The notes under the pieces: model-generated
Told to the model about the DNA's origin: nothing
The model's database searches: none
What the model saw: the letters and a program-made list of their open reading frames with translations, nothing else
DNA from: Chloroflexus aurantiacus J-10-fl
GTDB taxonomy: Bacteria > Chloroflexota > Chloroflexia > Chloroflexales > Chloroflexaceae
Direction: 5' to 3'
Assembly (NCBI RefSeq): GCF_000018865.1
Contig: NC_010175.1
Span: forward strand, 744,001 to 808,000
DNA: 64,000 nucleotides
Made by a program: the position numbers and the translations under genes
Part shown: piece after piece, positions 50,091 to 60,318 of the stretch
Layout: each line of letters begins with the position of its first letter
How positions within the stretch are numbered: the stretch's first letter is position 1

Positions 50091-50579
50091 ATGAGTTCAC
50101 CACGCATTACTCGCCCCCACTTCCCGCCGGGATACGTCGAACGTGCTAGAGAATTGCTACCCTGGAGTCATGTCGAACAACGCCTGACTCACGCCATCAA
50201 TTACTGGTTATGCACGGTACGGCCAGATGGCCGTCCGCATGCTGTGCCCAAGTGGGCGGTCTGGGTGGATGGCAAGCTCTACTTTGACGGCAGCCCGGCA
50301 ACACGCCACGCGCGAAACATTGCGACAAACCCTCACGTTGTGATTCATCTGGAAAGCGGCGAGGATGTTGTGATTGTCGAAGGGATTGCCCGTGCCATCG
50401 ACACACCTGCCCCTGAAGTAGCCACCCTCGTAGCGCAAGCCTATACAACGAAATACGCTACGATGGGCTATGCGCCTGATCCCCATCAGTGGGATAACGG
50501 TGGCCTGTTCGCAATTACTCCCCACACGGTCATTGCCTGGACAGCATTCACTGAAGACCCGACGAAGTTTGTCTTGTGA
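50091..50579 (+). CDS. Pyridoxamine 5'-phosphate oxidase-like flavin/F420-binding protein
   Basis: The 162-residue protein has the split-barrel pattern of this family: LTHAINYWLCTVRPDGRPHAVPKWAVWVDGKLYFDGSPATRHARNIATNPHVVIHLESGEDVVIVEGIA. The R-P-H-A-V-P and RHARNI-NP-V sites contact flavin or F420 phosphate in relatives. Members are small-molecule reductases or oxidases; substrate is unknown. Start 50091 is well supported (GGGAGG), and the upstream frame to 50064 overlaps the 30-codon ORF. Its downstream end borders an IS inserted at 50596. Confidence 0.85.
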   Translation: MSSPRITRPHFPPGYVERARELLPWSHVEQRLTHAINYWLCTVRPDGRPHAVPKWAVWVDGKLYFDGSPATRHARNIATNPHVVIHLESGEDVVIVEGIARAIDTPAPEVATLVAQAYTTKYATMGYAPDPHQWDNGGLFAITPHTVIAWTAFTEDPTKFVL

Positions 50580-50595
50580 CTCCGGAATGATAGGA

Positions 50596-51720
50596 TCAGG
50601 AGTTACGCAGTTCCCGACTGATGGTGTATACGTGAGGCGATAACCCGTGTCCGCGTTTGTTGCACTCGTCGCTCCGTCTCCCGTGTTCCTGGTTGATGAT
50701 GGAGGTGTGCGCTGATGAACCCACCGAAAGGTGACGAACTGGATTATATCCACGTTCTCGTCGTAGCGCAGCACGTGGTCAGCACCACAGCAGCAGCACG
50801 CTGCCATCTGGGAGATCCCACAAACGATCCGGCGCATGATGCCTAGACGCGTCTGCTGCACCGGTGTCGTTCGGATGGCACCACCTTGTGGGAAGAGGTT
50901 CGCCCTTGTGTGTCGGTGACCACGGGCTGCTCGATGATCGACGACACGACGCTGGACACGCCGTAGCGCCGGGCGATGGAGCTGGTCACGCGCCAGTGGT
51001 CGGGCAACCATCAGCGAGTCGTCGTGGGTATCAATCTGATCAGGATGCTGTGGACTGATGGGAATGCCCACCTGCCCGGTGACTTCCGTATCGACGACAA
51101 CGCACACGACGGGTTGACCAAGAACGACCACGTTCGGACGATGGTGCAGGCAGCGGCCGCACGCGGGTTTCAACCTCGCCTGCTTGCCTTCGACCGCTGG
51201 TATGCCAGCCTGGAGAACCTGAACCTGGTGCGCTCGCTGCCCTGGCAGTGGCTGACCCACCTGAACGCCAATCGCCTGGTTGATCCTGATGGGTCGGGCA
51301 ACCGACTGATCAGGGACGTACCGATTCCGTCTGTGGGCACAATCGTGCATCTAAAGAGCTATGGCTTCATCAAGGTGGTCGCGATGGCCACCCCAGACGG
51401 TGGCAGTGACGACTGGGCCACAAGCGACCTGGCGATGGGTGCTGACCAGTGGGCGGAGTACGCCCGATACCGGTGGCTGATCGAAGCGTCCCAGCGCGGT
51501 AGTACGCAGGACTGCGGCATCGAACGCGCCCAGCCCCGCGCCGCCCGTGCCCAGCGGAATCCTATCGATCTGGCGCTTCGGGCCTTCCTCCGCCTGGAAT
51601 GTCACCGGTTGCGGACAGGCACGTCATGGTTTGAGGCCAAAGCCGCCATTGTCCGTGAGGCAATACGGGCCTACCTGGCCCATCCATGCTATACCCAGCT
51701 CTCAACTACGTAACTCCTGA
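50596..51720 (+). mobile_element. 1125-bp IS4-clan (IS701-like) insertion sequence, copy 1
   Basis: Ends TCAGGAGTTACGCAGTT (left) and inverted TCAGGAGTTACGTAGTT (right) differ at one base. The total length equals that of copy 2 at 59194-60318. Outside the ends the host sequence forms an inverted pair (ATGATAG left, CTATCAT right), meaning the insertion split a palindrome that probably was the terminator of the gene at 50091. I see no direct target-site duplication. Confidence 0.8.
50715..51713 (+). pseudogene. IS701-like DDE transposase, two in-frame stops (copy 1)
   Basis: The 333-codon frame (ATG after GGAGGTG) is interrupted by TAG at codon 44 (50844-50846) and TAG at codon 84 (50964-50966). 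The first catalytic Asp region MIDDTTLD, the second LLAFDRWYASLENL and the Glu region YRWLIEASQRG remain readable, so the fold is clear although it cannot be made as a full-length protein by normal decoding. The second stop is shared with copy 2. Confidence 0.8.
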
Positions 51721-51830
51721 CTATCATAATGCACCACCAATCGACGGCAAGTATCCATCCAACTGAAGCACTATTCCACATCCCAACGTTGACGGTAGTC
51801 TGCGTCAAGACGGGCCGAACGTCCACATTT

Positions 51831-52201
51831 GGGCCGGATTGCGCGTGTGTCGCGCAATCCGGCCACCTTCCCATCCCGCACGCAGAAAACATCTACTCTC
51901 CGGACGTGTCGGTGTTTGCCGTCCTGTTCAACCTACCGATAGAGCCAGCACACCACACAGCGATCCTCCACAAGCAAAGCTTTCCTCAATTTCATAAGGT
52001 TGCGTGGGGCGAGGCGGCAAAGAAACGCTCCCGGAAGGCACGGACGGTTACCTGTCCCGCGTAACGCTCGCCATCTGTCGTTGGATAGGTGTTTTCAAAT
52101 ACACAGTCATCGGTCATTGCGGCTATCATGGCGTCAACATCATGCCGGTTGCTGGCATCGTTGAAGCGTTGAATCACTTCAAGCGGGGATGTCGTCAGCA
52201 T
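51831..52201 (-). pseudogene. SnoaL-like (NTF2-fold) protein, frameshifted
   Basis: The N-terminal frame (MLTTSPLEVIQRFNDASNRHDVDAMIAAMTDDCVFE, then FRERFFAASPHATL) is a normal SnoaL/ketosteroid-isomerase-like start, but stops at 51992. In another frame the expected continuation is visible: EDRCVVCWLYR, a TAG, VEQDGKHRHVRRVDVFCVRDGKV. So the gene carries at least one indel and one nonsense codon. It ends in a perfect hairpin (GGCCGGATTGCGCG and its inverse, about 51832-51863). An AGGAGGTG lies some 20 bases upstream of the ATG, too far for an ideal start, so the exact start is unsure. Confidence 0.7.
51832..51863. terminator. 14-bp stem hairpin at the end of the SnoaL-like pseudogene
   Basis: GGCCGGATTGCGCG and CGCGCAATCCGGCC are perfect inverted repeats with a four-base loop (TGTG) between them. 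There is no long U-run on either strand. Probably the terminator of the minus-strand SnoaL/cupin locus. Confidence 0.6.
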
Positions 52202-52240
52202 ATCTGCATGCATGGTGTCGGATATGGTTATTCACCTCCT

Positions 52241-52610
52241 TTATTCTTTTAGTCGCCGGACGATGTCTGCAAGTTCGATCAACACATTCAGTTCATCACC
52301 GGCAACCCAGGCGTCGAGTCCCGGCTGCATGATTGCTACATCTCCTGGACCAAATTCCATCTCGGTACCGTCATCCATGCGGATTCGTTGACGACCTGTG
52401 AGGAAGATCTTCACATGGAATCGCTGACAACTTTCCCCGCCAACGACAGGCTTGACGTTCTTCGACCATTGCCAGCCAGGTTTAAGGGTTTCGCGGTAGA
52501 ATGTCAGCCTTCCGACAGTGATCACATCAATCTTGCCGTTCTCGAGTGACCGCTGCGCCTTGTCGGGAACATCGGTTTTTGCCTATGATGTTCTCAATCT
52601 GGTTGGTCAT
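52241..52610 (-). pseudogene. Cupin-domain protein with a +1/-1 frameshift near the N-terminus
   Basis: ATG 52610 has GGAGAAGG upstream and starts MTNQIENIIGKN; the frame then breaks at a run of five A (about 52575-52581), and the next frame continues DVPDKAQRSLENGKIDVITVGRLTFYRETLKPGW, HVKIFLTGRQRIRMDDGTEMEFGPGDVAIMQPG through to 52241, a complete small cupin domain. The break lies in a homopolymer, so programmed slippage or a sequencing error are possible besides real decay. Small cupins bind a metal and often act on small ligands; the metal His set is not complete by eye. Confidence 0.7.
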
Positions 52611-52799
52611 AAGCCTTCTCCTTGCCTGATTGAGATGAGTTCTACGGCAATGGTTAGTGTTAACGAAACATGTCTAGCCAGCCCTCCGTCCTGAAATTCT
52701 CGATCAAGGCGCCGGTGAGCGTGCGAATTGCCTCTACGCTCAACGCTGCTCGCCGACAATCTTCCAGCCGGAGATCACCGTGCAATGGAACTTTCAGTA

Positions 52800-53630
52800 T
52801 CACTGATCACCAGGCTTTACTACTGGCAGCCCGGCATCGATCCATGCCTGCACACCGCCTTCGAGAATCTGCACATTGGTGAAGCCCATCTCATGGAGCA
52901 GTCCGCCGCCCAACGCGCCTAACGGCCCAAGGCCACAGGTGGTCACGATAGGTCTGGCATGGTCGGCCAGCCGGGGGTCGCGCCAGTCTTCCGGGGCTGT
53001 GTGATCAGCCGCGTAGGTCAGTGTGCCGTAAGAAAGATTGATGGCGCCGGGGATCGCACCGGTCTGGGCGACTTCTGCTGCGTCGCGCACATCAATGATG
53101 AGCAAGTCTGGCTCTCTTTTCAAGCGGCGGTGAAGATCGGCGGCTTTGATAGTTGGCACGCTGCGATAGGCTGCGTCGACCATGGCTTGAAAGGTTTTCG
53201 GCGGCGGCGGCCAGGCTGGCAGCGCACCGAGCTGTTGCAGCAGGCTCAACGCATCGACCAGTATGCGACTATCGACAAACTTGCCATCGACGACATGATC
53301 GATAGTCCAGGCCGCCACCTTGACAGCGCGATGGGTGGGAGGGATGCCCAGAAATTCGCCGCGGTGCGTGCCCGTCCAGGTCGAGCGCGCCATCACATAC
53401 TCCCCCTCGGCCACCATCTCCTCATTCACCCATACGAGATCAGGGAAGGCCTTGAAGAAAGATTCGCCAAGAAAGGCTTTGAGGCCGGCAGCTCCGGGAC
53501 CCTGACCAGGTAAGGGGTCAAGTTCAACATAATCGGGCGGGCAGATTTCATCGATCACAGCCAGATTCTTGTCATTGAGCACCTCTTTGACGAAGCGACG
53601 GATCACAGATTTTGCATCATGGGGCGACAT
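52800..53630 (-). CDS. SnoaL-like domain fused to a rhodanese domain
   Basis: The product of about 276 residues has two domains. Residues 1-135 are SnoaL-like ([72 protein letters not shown]). Residues about 155-275 are rhodanese: [37 protein letters not shown] and the active-site Cys in [23 protein letters not shown]. The active loop CGLGPLG is of the single-domain sulfurtransferase kind. AGGAGAAAG precedes ATG 53630. I do not know this fusion as a described protein; the pair could couple sulfur transfer to binding of a small hydrophobic ligand. It is the only intact gene of its decaying neighbourhood. Confidence 0.8.
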   Translation of the reverse strand: MSPHDAKSVIRRFVKEVLNDKNLAVIDEICPPDYVELDPLPGQGPGAAGLKAFLGESFFKAFPDLVWVNEEMVAEGEYVMARSTWTGTHRGEFLGIPPTHRAVKVAAWTIDHVVDGKFVDSRILVDALSLLQQLGALPAWPPPPKTFQAMVDAAYRSVPTIKAADLHRRLKREPDLLIIDVRDAAEVAQTGAIPGAINLSYGTLTYAADHTAPEDWRDPRLADHARPIVTTCGLGPLGALGGGLLHEMGFTNVQILEGGVQAWIDAGLPVVKPGDQ

Positions 53631-53643
53631 GGGCTTTCTCCTT

Positions 53644-53745
53644 ATGGTAGGTCTGCGCGAAGATCGCATCAATCACCTTGATCGTGCCTTTATTCCAGAC
53701 TTGAAACTCACGATTGACAAGCTCTTTGATCGGTTACGTTGACAT
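53644..53745 (-). pseudogene. Remnant of a second SnoaL-like gene
   Basis: GGAGGAATTC precedes ATG 53745, which reads MST then TAA; after the stop the same frame continues PIKELVNREFQVWNKGTIKV and then [11 protein letters not shown], the typical N-terminus of a SnoaL-like protein, and then runs into the ribosome-binding site of the SnoaL-rhodanese gene. Only the first 35 codons survive. Its good ribosome-binding site suggests it was once the first gene of the locus. Confidence 0.6.
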
Positions 53746-53881
53746 GAATTCCTCCTTATTTAAGGACCTATCTTGCTATATAGAGTGTTTTCCTTCCTCT
53801 GTTTGCAGAGCCTTACAAACCGGTTGACAGTAGTTCAAACGCCGTAGAAGAGGTGCAGCGCCAATTTCCCGCGCCGCTTTG

Positions 53882-54400
53882 TCAACCCTTAACCATCAGC
53901 AACACGAACCAACCAGATACGTAGAGTGAGGAGATGATGACGCCAAGCTCGGTTGCACTGAGCCAGGGAATACGCCGCTGGAAAAAACTCTGTCGTATGG
54001 GCTTTATTTGTCGGTCAGTCGGATCAAAGTATTCGGTGGCGATCGCTCCGGTATACGTCCACGTCTTCAGTTCAGGCGGAACTTGAACAGCCCGAATCCC
54101 ATCGAATGCCGCATCTTGAGTAAGCAAGAAATGGGCATGGGCTATTTGCCGTCGGTAGACGTCCACCAGATAGTTGTCGGTCGCCGCAAATTGATTCCAA
54201 CAGATACTCATGACGATGCCCAGAATGCTGGCAAGCAACCACAGCTCTAGGGTACTCTGGGCAACGGCGATAGCAAAGAGACCGGTGTTGATTGTCAAGA
54301 AGAAGTTGAAACGGATCCACATTCGGCTTAAATGGTCTTTGAGATAGTTCACTCGTAGCTCATATTCTCGCTGCAAATAGTCTCTTGGTAAGAATGCCAT
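53882..54400 (-). CDS. Three-helix membrane protein, possibly RipA-like
   Basis: The product of about 172 residues has two adjacent membrane helices (FNFFLTINTGLFAIAVA, LWLLASILGIVMSICW), a cytoplasmic helical region (YLVDVYRRQIAHAHFLL) and a C-terminal helix (ELGVIISSLYVSGWFVLLMV). The start MAFLPRDYLQREYELRVNYLKDHLSRMWIRF is amphipathic. It resembles small RipA-type or two-helix sensor proteins, but the match is impressionistic. ATG 54400 follows AGGATTGG; the frame extends to 54457 without coding character. A second membrane-protein gene lies upstream. Confidence 0.65.
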   Translation of the reverse strand: MAFLPRDYLQREYELRVNYLKDHLSRMWIRFNFFLTINTGLFAIAVAQSTLELWLLASILGIVMSICWNQFAATDNYLVDVYRRQIAHAHFLLTQDAAFDGIRAVQVPPELKTWTYTGAIATEYFDPTDRQIKPIRQSFFQRRIPWLSATELGVIISSLYVSGWFVLLMVKG

Positions 54401-54463
54401 TTCCAATCCTTCTATGTGCAGTACTTGCACCATCCACCGGCAAGTACACGCCAGCAAAATATC

Positions 54464-54824
54464 TCACCATACTACGTAAACCCATCCATATGCATTGACG
54501 CTGCTGTAGGCTCGCCACGTAAACACGCCAATGGTAATCACCAGGACGACGGTCAACCACGATGGGAAGGATATCCACACGTGCACGCCAGGCATTGCAA
54601 TCGTGATCACAACAACTATGCAGATCAAGGCCATGCGCTTGCGGCGTAAGCGAAAGGCGTCAATCTGTCGGTCGAGGTCATGAGGCACAGGATTGCCGCC
54701 TGCCCGCACGAACAGCGCGTTAATACGCGGCTGGAGAAGCGCATGGACGTATGTCAACAGTCCAGCAATGATCAGGAGAAGCAGAAGCTTGAGTCCGAGG
54801 ATCGGGTTGATTGTCAGTCCTTCA
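54464..54824 (-). CDS. Small membrane protein, start uncertain
   Basis: The frame ending at 54464 encodes three membrane helices (LGLKLLLLLIIAGLLTYVHAL, MALICIVVVITIAMPGVHVW, SWLTVVLVITIGVFTW) with the conserved-looking loop QPRINALFVRAGGNPVPHDLDRQIDAFRLRRKRM between the first two. The open frame extends to 54982 but its first 55 residues look non-coding. A CTG or a missing N-terminus near 54824 is possible; no ATG is in the right place. The gene may therefore be truncated. It is co-directional with the gene at 53882. Confidence 0.5.
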
Positions 54825-55210
54825 TCCCCATTCCTCTCAGCAGCACTGGCACCAGTCCTGATACGAGAGCAGTGTCTTGACACATGACAAGCGAGGGGTC
54901 GATATAAGTACCTACCCGCCTGCCCAACGGCAGCCCCAATCAGATGCGTTAATTGACGGCGACGAGAGTGCAGCAGGGACACACCATCGGAATAGAAGTG
55001 AGGGTATGGATAATCTTCAGCACGCTAACAACGGTCTCTACACGCTACCCTCACTTGTTCCTGCCAACCCAGACATATGCGACCTTCTGATTGCGTACAA
55101 CGATAGCACAGACCCACTTGCCTTTTTTGCCATTTCTTGCCAAAACGGCGAGGCAACGTGGTGTAAGGTGCGCTATAATCTGCACCATCACGGTTCTTGT
55201 TCGCGAAAGG

Positions 55211-57877
55211 ATGTGTCCTGTGTCTGCAACAGATGTTGCGTTGGACACCTGCACCACGTGTGGAGAGGCGTTAAGGTTATTGCGCCGTCGCGCTCGCCTG
55301 TCGCAACGCGAACTCTCGATCGCTACCGGCTACAGCGAATCGCACATTAGCCGCATCGAAAATAACGAACGTCCTCTCGACCGTCATTCGCTGCTGGCGC
55401 TCTTTGTGCCGGCCTTACAACTCCAGGCGGAGCCGGAGACGGTGGCGCGTTGGCTAGCCCTTTGCACATCTACACCCTCGTCTCGGTCTGAGAGCGCCCG
55501 ATCAACAGAGTCCACCTTTGCTGAGTCGCCTGCGTACTCACCCACACCGGCGCTGCCGCTCCAACTTACCTCCTTTATTGGGCGTATCGAAGAGGTGTCA
55601 GAGGTGTGCACTCTCTTGCAGCGCCCAGATGTGCGCCTCCTCTCCTTCACTGGCATTGGCGGCTGTGGCAAAACCAGATTGGCGCTGCGTGTGGCGGAAA
55701 TGGTGGCACCTGGTTACGCACACGGCGTGCATTGGGTCGAGCTTGCGGCGTTGGAGCAGCCGCATGTGCTGCCACAACTTATGCTCGAACGCTGGCAATT
55801 ACGTTGCGGCGCCACCGATCATCCGCTCGATGTATTGAGCAACTTTGTGAGTAACCGGCGCATGTTGCTTGTCCTGGATAATTGCGAACACCTTATAGAA
55901 GCGGTTGCGACTCTAGTGCTGAAGTTGTTGCAGCGATGCCCGTCACTGCAGATCCTGGCAACCAGCCGCGAGATTCTGTCTGTACCGGGTGAAGTTCATT
56001 ACCACGTTCAGCCGCTGTCCCTTCCTCCAGTCTGGCGCAGCAGTTCCCCTTCCGCCACCGAGATCATGCGGTATGAAGCGATCCAACTCTTCGTAGCGCG
56101 CAGTCAGGCTGTCTTTCCCGCCTTTACTTTGACTGACACCAATGCGGCGGCAGTGGCCGCCATCTGCCAGCGGCTCGACGGTATCCCGCTCGGAATCGAA
56201 CTGGCGGCAGCGTGGATGTCCACCCTGGCGCCGCAGCAGCTTGCAGAGCATCTGCAAATGGACTTCAGCTTGCTGGTGGATCAACGTCGCAGTGTATTGC
56301 CCCGCCACCAGACGTTGCGTGCCGCCATCGAATGGAGCTATCGCCTCCTTACCGACCCCGAACGTACACTGTTGCGCTATCTGGCTGTCTTGCGCGGCAC
56401 CTGGTCGCTGGCAATCGCAGAAGCAATTGCCGGCGAAGCGGGATTTAGCGCCACCCATCAACTGTTGTACATACTTAATCGCCTGGTCAGCAAGTCGCTC
56501 ATTACGGTCGATCATCGGAACGAAGGTGAAGCGTGGTATCGACTGCTGGAGCCGCTACGCGAGTACCTTCTGACAATGCTAAGCGAGGAAGAAGAAGCCC
56601 GCATTCAGCAACATCGTCTGCGCTATTACGCGCATCTTGTAGAAACGGCGGAGGCGGGTTTATCCGGCGCTTTGCAACAATCGTGGTTGGATCGGATGGA
56701 GCGTGAACACGACAATTTACGCGCCGCCCTAAGTTGGGGCTGCGATCACGCCGGGGTACCAGCCCAACTTGCCGCGTTGCTGGCATCCCGCATCTGGCGC
56801 TTCTGGTTGGTGCGTGGCTATTATTGCGAGGGGCGCCGCTGGCTAGAGGAAATGCTCACGCGTACTGCTCCATCCGGGCAGGTGCGCATCCGCCTGTTGT
56901 ATGGCGCTGGCGTGCTCGCACGGCTCCAGCTCGATCTGGACGCTGCGGCTCGATTTGCCGGGGAGCAACTGCAACTGGCAGCAGAACTGAATGACCTGCG
57001 CGGCCTTGCCGATGGCTATGGGGTCATGGGATGGATCGAGGCGTTTCAAGGCAACCTGCAAGAGGCGACGCGATTCTTTGAGCAGCGACTGCTCATCTCC
57101 CGTCAACTCAACTATCAGCGTGGAATTGCCTATGCCTTGCGCGGCCTGGGCGAAAGCGCAACAGCACAAGCCAATTATCGAGAGGCAGGTGCTTATTTAC
57201 AGGAAGCACTGAGCATCTTTACCGAATTGGGCGACCGTCGGTACATCGCGCAAATCTGGCGGGACTTTGGCCGTCTTGCTTACCACGAAGATGATCTGGA
57301 ATCTGCCATCACAGCATTTCAGTCCAGCCTGGCAATCTATCAGGAGGTGGCTGATGCGCATAGTGTGGCCGAGTTGTTGCTCGATCTGTCTCGGCTTGCC
57401 CTTGCCAATCATGATTTGGCAGCCGCCGTTGCCCACCAGGCTGCCGCCGATCGCTTGATCGAGGACACAATCGATCGCCAACTCCGTTGCGCATCTGACC
57501 TCAATCGTGCGCGAATCGCCCTCCACCAGCAAGATGTCCCGGCGGCCAGGGAGTATCTGAAAGAGGCGCTGCAGATTCTGGCGGTGCTTCATGATCGACC
57601 CGCCATGATAACGGGTATCGAACTGTCGGCTGCCGTTGCGCTGGCTATGCAAGAGCCGGTACACGCTCTCTGCCTGTGGAGTGCAGCCAGACGTTTTCGC
57701 CAGGGAAGCGGTCTGTGGGCACCTCGCTTCGAATCTCGCTGGACGCAACAGGAGATCGATACGCTTCGTCTGCGCATGCCGCCGGACGACTTCAGCGCTT
57801 TCTGGCAAATCGGTCAGGTATGGCCGCTAGAGCAGGCTGTAACTCAGGCACACATCCTCCTGGTTGGGCGATCCTGA
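55211..57877 (+). CDS. XRE helix-turn-helix / NB-ARC ATPase / TPR regulator
   Basis: The protein of about 888 residues starts with an XRE-type DNA-binding domain ([37 protein letters not shown]), a Ser/Pro-rich linker, an NB-ARC/AP-ATPase module (FIGRIEEV, Walker [14 protein letters not shown], Walker [17 protein letters not shown]-like [15 protein letters not shown]) and a C-terminal TPR array (repeats such as [29 protein letters not shown] and [20 protein letters not shown]). This STAND architecture is common among regulators of Chloroflexota and actinobacteria and senses a ligand or protein via the TPRs. Start at 55211 (ATG after AAAGG); GTG 55220 is an alternative. No obvious target gene is adjacent. 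Confidence 0.85.
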   Translation: MCPVSATDVALDTCTTCGEALRLLRRRARLSQRELSIATGYSESHISRIENNERPLDRHSLLALFVPALQLQAEPETVARWLALCTSTPSSRSESARSTESTFAESPAYSPTPALPLQLTSFIGRIEEVSEVCTLLQRPDVRLLSFTGIGGCGKTRLALRVAEMVAPGYAHGVHWVELAALEQPHVLPQLMLERWQLRCGATDHPLDVLSNFVSNRRMLLVLDNCEHLIEAVATLVLKLLQRCPSLQILATSREILSVPGEVHYHVQPLSLPPVWRSSSPSATEIMRYEAIQLFVARSQAVFPAFTLTDTNAAAVAAICQRLDGIPLGIELAAAWMSTLAPQQLAEHLQMDFSLLVDQRRSVLPRHQTLRAAIEWSYRLLTDPERTLLRYLAVLRGTWSLAIAEAIAGEAGFSATHQLLYILNRLVSKSLITVDHRNEGEAWYRLLEPLREYLLTMLSEEEEARIQQHRLRYYAHLVETAEAGLSGALQQSWLDRMEREHDNLRAALSWGCDHAGVPAQLAALLASRIWRFWLVRGYYCEGRRWLEEMLTRTAPSGQVRIRLLYGAGVLARLQLDLDAAARFAGEQLQLAAELNDLRGLADGYGVMGWIEAFQGNLQEATRFFEQRLLISRQLNYQRGIAYALRGLGESATAQANYREAGAYLQEALSIFTELGDRRYIAQIWRDFGRLAYHEDDLESAITAFQSSLAIYQEVADAHSVAELLLDLSRLALANHDLAAAVAHQAAADRLIEDTIDRQLRCASDLNRARIALHQQDVPAAREYLKEALQILAVLHDRPAMITGIELSAAVALAMQEPVHALCLWSAARRFRQGSGLWAPRFESRWTQQEIDTLRLRMPPDDFSAFWQIGQVWPLEQAVTQAHILLVGRS

Positions 57878-58771
57878 TCTGTACTCGGATCACGGATGAC
57901 TTTGACTCACAACACGCCATTAAAGAACTACCCCCGAAAGCGAGGCAGGGTAGGGCGTATCGCACGGCACCGCTGGATGCAGTGCAATCACGACACGCTC
58001 GCAACCCATTACTCTGGCGCTACACCTGAACGCAACTGCCCGTGAAGCGGTTCGTGTGCTGGTGACAAACTTCCAGCGATTCACCGGTGACACCCTGACA
58101 GTGCGCCGATACAAGACTGACAACCCACACGATGCACAGTGGAGTCAATATTTGATATAGTTCGGTATTCATGCACCAGCCAGACAGTACCGGGGAGGAG
58201 CTGACTGCAAGCCACGTGTACACCCATCTTCAAGCGCGGGATGCGCCTGGCCCAGCGGTGCCTGCCCGGTCCTGGTTGCCGGCGATGGTGGACGGGTTCA
58301 CACGGACGATCTCGGTGCGGTTCCTGCCGATGTTTCCTGCATGCGCCTGACCGGCAGCGACACTGTCTGGTACGGCGTGGCAGTCTGGCCTGGCGTTCAT
58401 TGTCTGGTTACGTGTGCAGCTCGATGCTGTCGGGCATGCGGCCCAGTCGGTTTTGTTGGGTAATGGCGCGTTTGCTGCCGTGGGAATGTGGTGGGAGTTG
58501 ACGTCACGGATGGGGCTGCTCGTGCGCTCAGCCCGCCATTGCCGCCTGCCGCCGCTGCGGGCGACGGGTTGCGACCGACCACGCCTGTATGGTGATGGTG
58601 ATCGCACTTCTCCCTGCATGAATTTCAGAGGTCAGGCAGGGAATTGCCTGACTTCAATCGAGTATCTGTGGTGTTTCCGCCAAGAAAACAGGACGCAGCA
58701 ACCTACGTTGTTATGATAGCCTCTCTGGGATTTCCAGGTGTCAAGGTGAGGCTTTAAACCTGCTGGTTTTT
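57878..58771. other. Gene-poor spacer with a probable transposase fossil
   Basis: No intact gene is visible. The plus-strand frame at about 58380-58600 reads AAQSVLLGNGAFAAVG and LLVRSARHCRLPPLRATGCDRP, followed by RLYGDGD, which resembles the mid-region of DDE-type transposases ahead of an RGRPRxYGD block, but the surrounding frames are broken. Another frame at 57990-58160 ends ATAREAVRVLVTNFQRFTGD without a start codon. I list the stretch as decayed mobile DNA with low confidence. Confidence 0.35.
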
Positions 58772-58969
58772 TCACGCCATTGGTAATCGCAACATGCGTC
58801 GGATTGCTTTTGGATGCCAGAATGGCGTTGACGCTAGTAATCGTCCATCTTGCTCACATTGTGCCTCTAACCACAATGCTTGCTGATCAGGCACATCTGG
58901 CGGCGGTGATGGTGGTGCAGGCGGCGGTGGAGGGGTGAGTAGGCCCAATCTCATCAAGCTCCGGCGCAT
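58772..58969 (-). CDS. Small proline-rich protein (65 residues)
   Basis: ATG 58969 follows AGGAG at good spacing and encodes MRRSLMRLGLLTPPPPPAPP, then a conserved-looking tail (PDQQALWLEAQCEQDGRLLA, FWHPKAIRRMLRLPMA). The frame extends to 59077 but the extra part overlaps AT-rich leader sequence. I recognise no family. The polyproline run followed by an amphipathic tail suggests a short linker or adaptor, or a truncated remnant. Confidence 0.5.
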   Translation of the reverse strand: MRRSLMRLGLLTPPPPPAPPSPPPDVPDQQALWLEAQCEQDGRLLASTPFWHPKAIRRMLRLPMA

Positions 58970-59193
58970 ATCAATCTCCTTGTCTGAAGAAAATAGTCTT
59001 GTATATATAAAACCGGAATATTGGTCAAATAGTTGCACACATTTTTGGGTTGATTTTAGACGAACATATGTTTTCAATAGATTAGGCTACGGTAGATGCA
59101 TTATTAATTTGAAGCGTTAGCGCTTTTCATGCGTTCGATAGCGCAAGAATGTCTTGCTTGACCACATCGCAGGTACTTTTGGTTGGTTATCTA

Positions 59194-60318
59194 TCAGGAG
59201 TTACGCAGTTCCCGACTGATGGTGTATACGTGAGGCTACAAACCGTGTCCTCGCTTGTTGCACTCGTCGCTCCGTCTACCGTGTTCCTGGCTGATGATGG
59301 AGGTGTGCGCTGATGAACCCACCAACGTGTGACGAACTGGACTATATCCACGTTCTCGTCGCAGCGCAGCACGTGGTCAGCACGACCGAAGCAGCACGCT
59401 GCCATCCGGGAGCGCCCACAAACGGTCCGGCGCATGCTGCCTCCACGCGTCTGCTGCACCGGTGTTGTGCGGATGGCACTGCCGTGTGGGAAGCGGTTCG
59501 CCCTTGTGTGTCGGTGACCACGGGCTGCTTGATGATCGACGACACGACGCTGGACACGCCGTAGAGCCGGGCGATTGCGCTCGTCACGCGCCAGTGGTTG
59601 GGCAACCATCAGCGAGTCGTCGTGGGTATCAATCTGATCAGTATGCTGTGGACTGATGGGAACGTCCACCTGCCCTGCGACGTCCGCATCTACGACAACG
59701 CACACGACGGATTGACCAAGCACGACCACATCCGGGCGATAGTGCAGGCAGCGGCGGCACGCGGGTTTCTGCCTCGCCTGCTCGCCGTCGCTAGCTGGTA
59801 TGCCAGCCTGGAGCACCTGAACCTGGTGCGCTCGCTCCACTGGCCGTGGCTGACCCACCTGAACGCCAATCGTCTGGTTGATCCCGATGGGTCGGGTAAC
59901 CGACCGATCAGGGACGTACCGATTCCGGCTGCGGGCGCGGTCGTGCATCTGACGGGCGATGGCGTCAGCACGGTGGTCGCGCTGGCCACCCCAGCCGGTG
60001 GCAGTGACGACTGGGCCACGAGCGACCTGGCGATGGGTGCTGACCAGTGGGCGGAGTACGCCCGCTCTCGATGGCGCATCGAAGCGTACCATCGCGGTAG
60101 CACGCAGGACTGCGGCATCGAACGCGCCCAGTACCGCGCCGCTCGTGCCCAGCGGAATCATATCGGTCTGGCGCTGCGGGCCTTCCTCCGCCCGGAATGT
60201 CACCGGTTGCGGACAGGCACGTCGTGGTTTGAGGCCACAGCCGCCATTGTCCGTGAGGCGATACGAGCCTACCTGGCCCATCCACGCTCTACCCAGCTCT
60301 CAACTGCGTAATTCCTGA
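59194..60318 (+). mobile_element. 1125-bp IS4-clan (IS701-like) insertion sequence, copy 2
   Basis: The ends TCAGGAGTTACGCAGTT and inverted TCAGGAATTACGCAGTT match those of copy 1, and the length is identical, so no indel has occurred in either copy since they parted. Host bases next to the ends (ATCTA left, AAATTT right) show no clear duplication. Sequence identity to copy 1 is high by eye, with scattered substitutions. Confidence 0.8.
59313..60311 (+). pseudogene. IS701-like DDE transposase, amber codon and lost catalytic Asp (copy 2)
   Basis: The 333-codon frame is interrupted once, by TAG at codon 84 (59562-59564), the same codon as in copy 1. Codon 44, a stop in copy 1, is TCC here. The first Asp region MIDDTTLD and the Glu region SRWRIEAYHRG are kept, but where copy 1 has LLAFDRWYASL this copy reads LLAVASWYASL, losing the second catalytic Asp. 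The copy should be dead even if the amber codon were read through. Confidence 0.8.
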
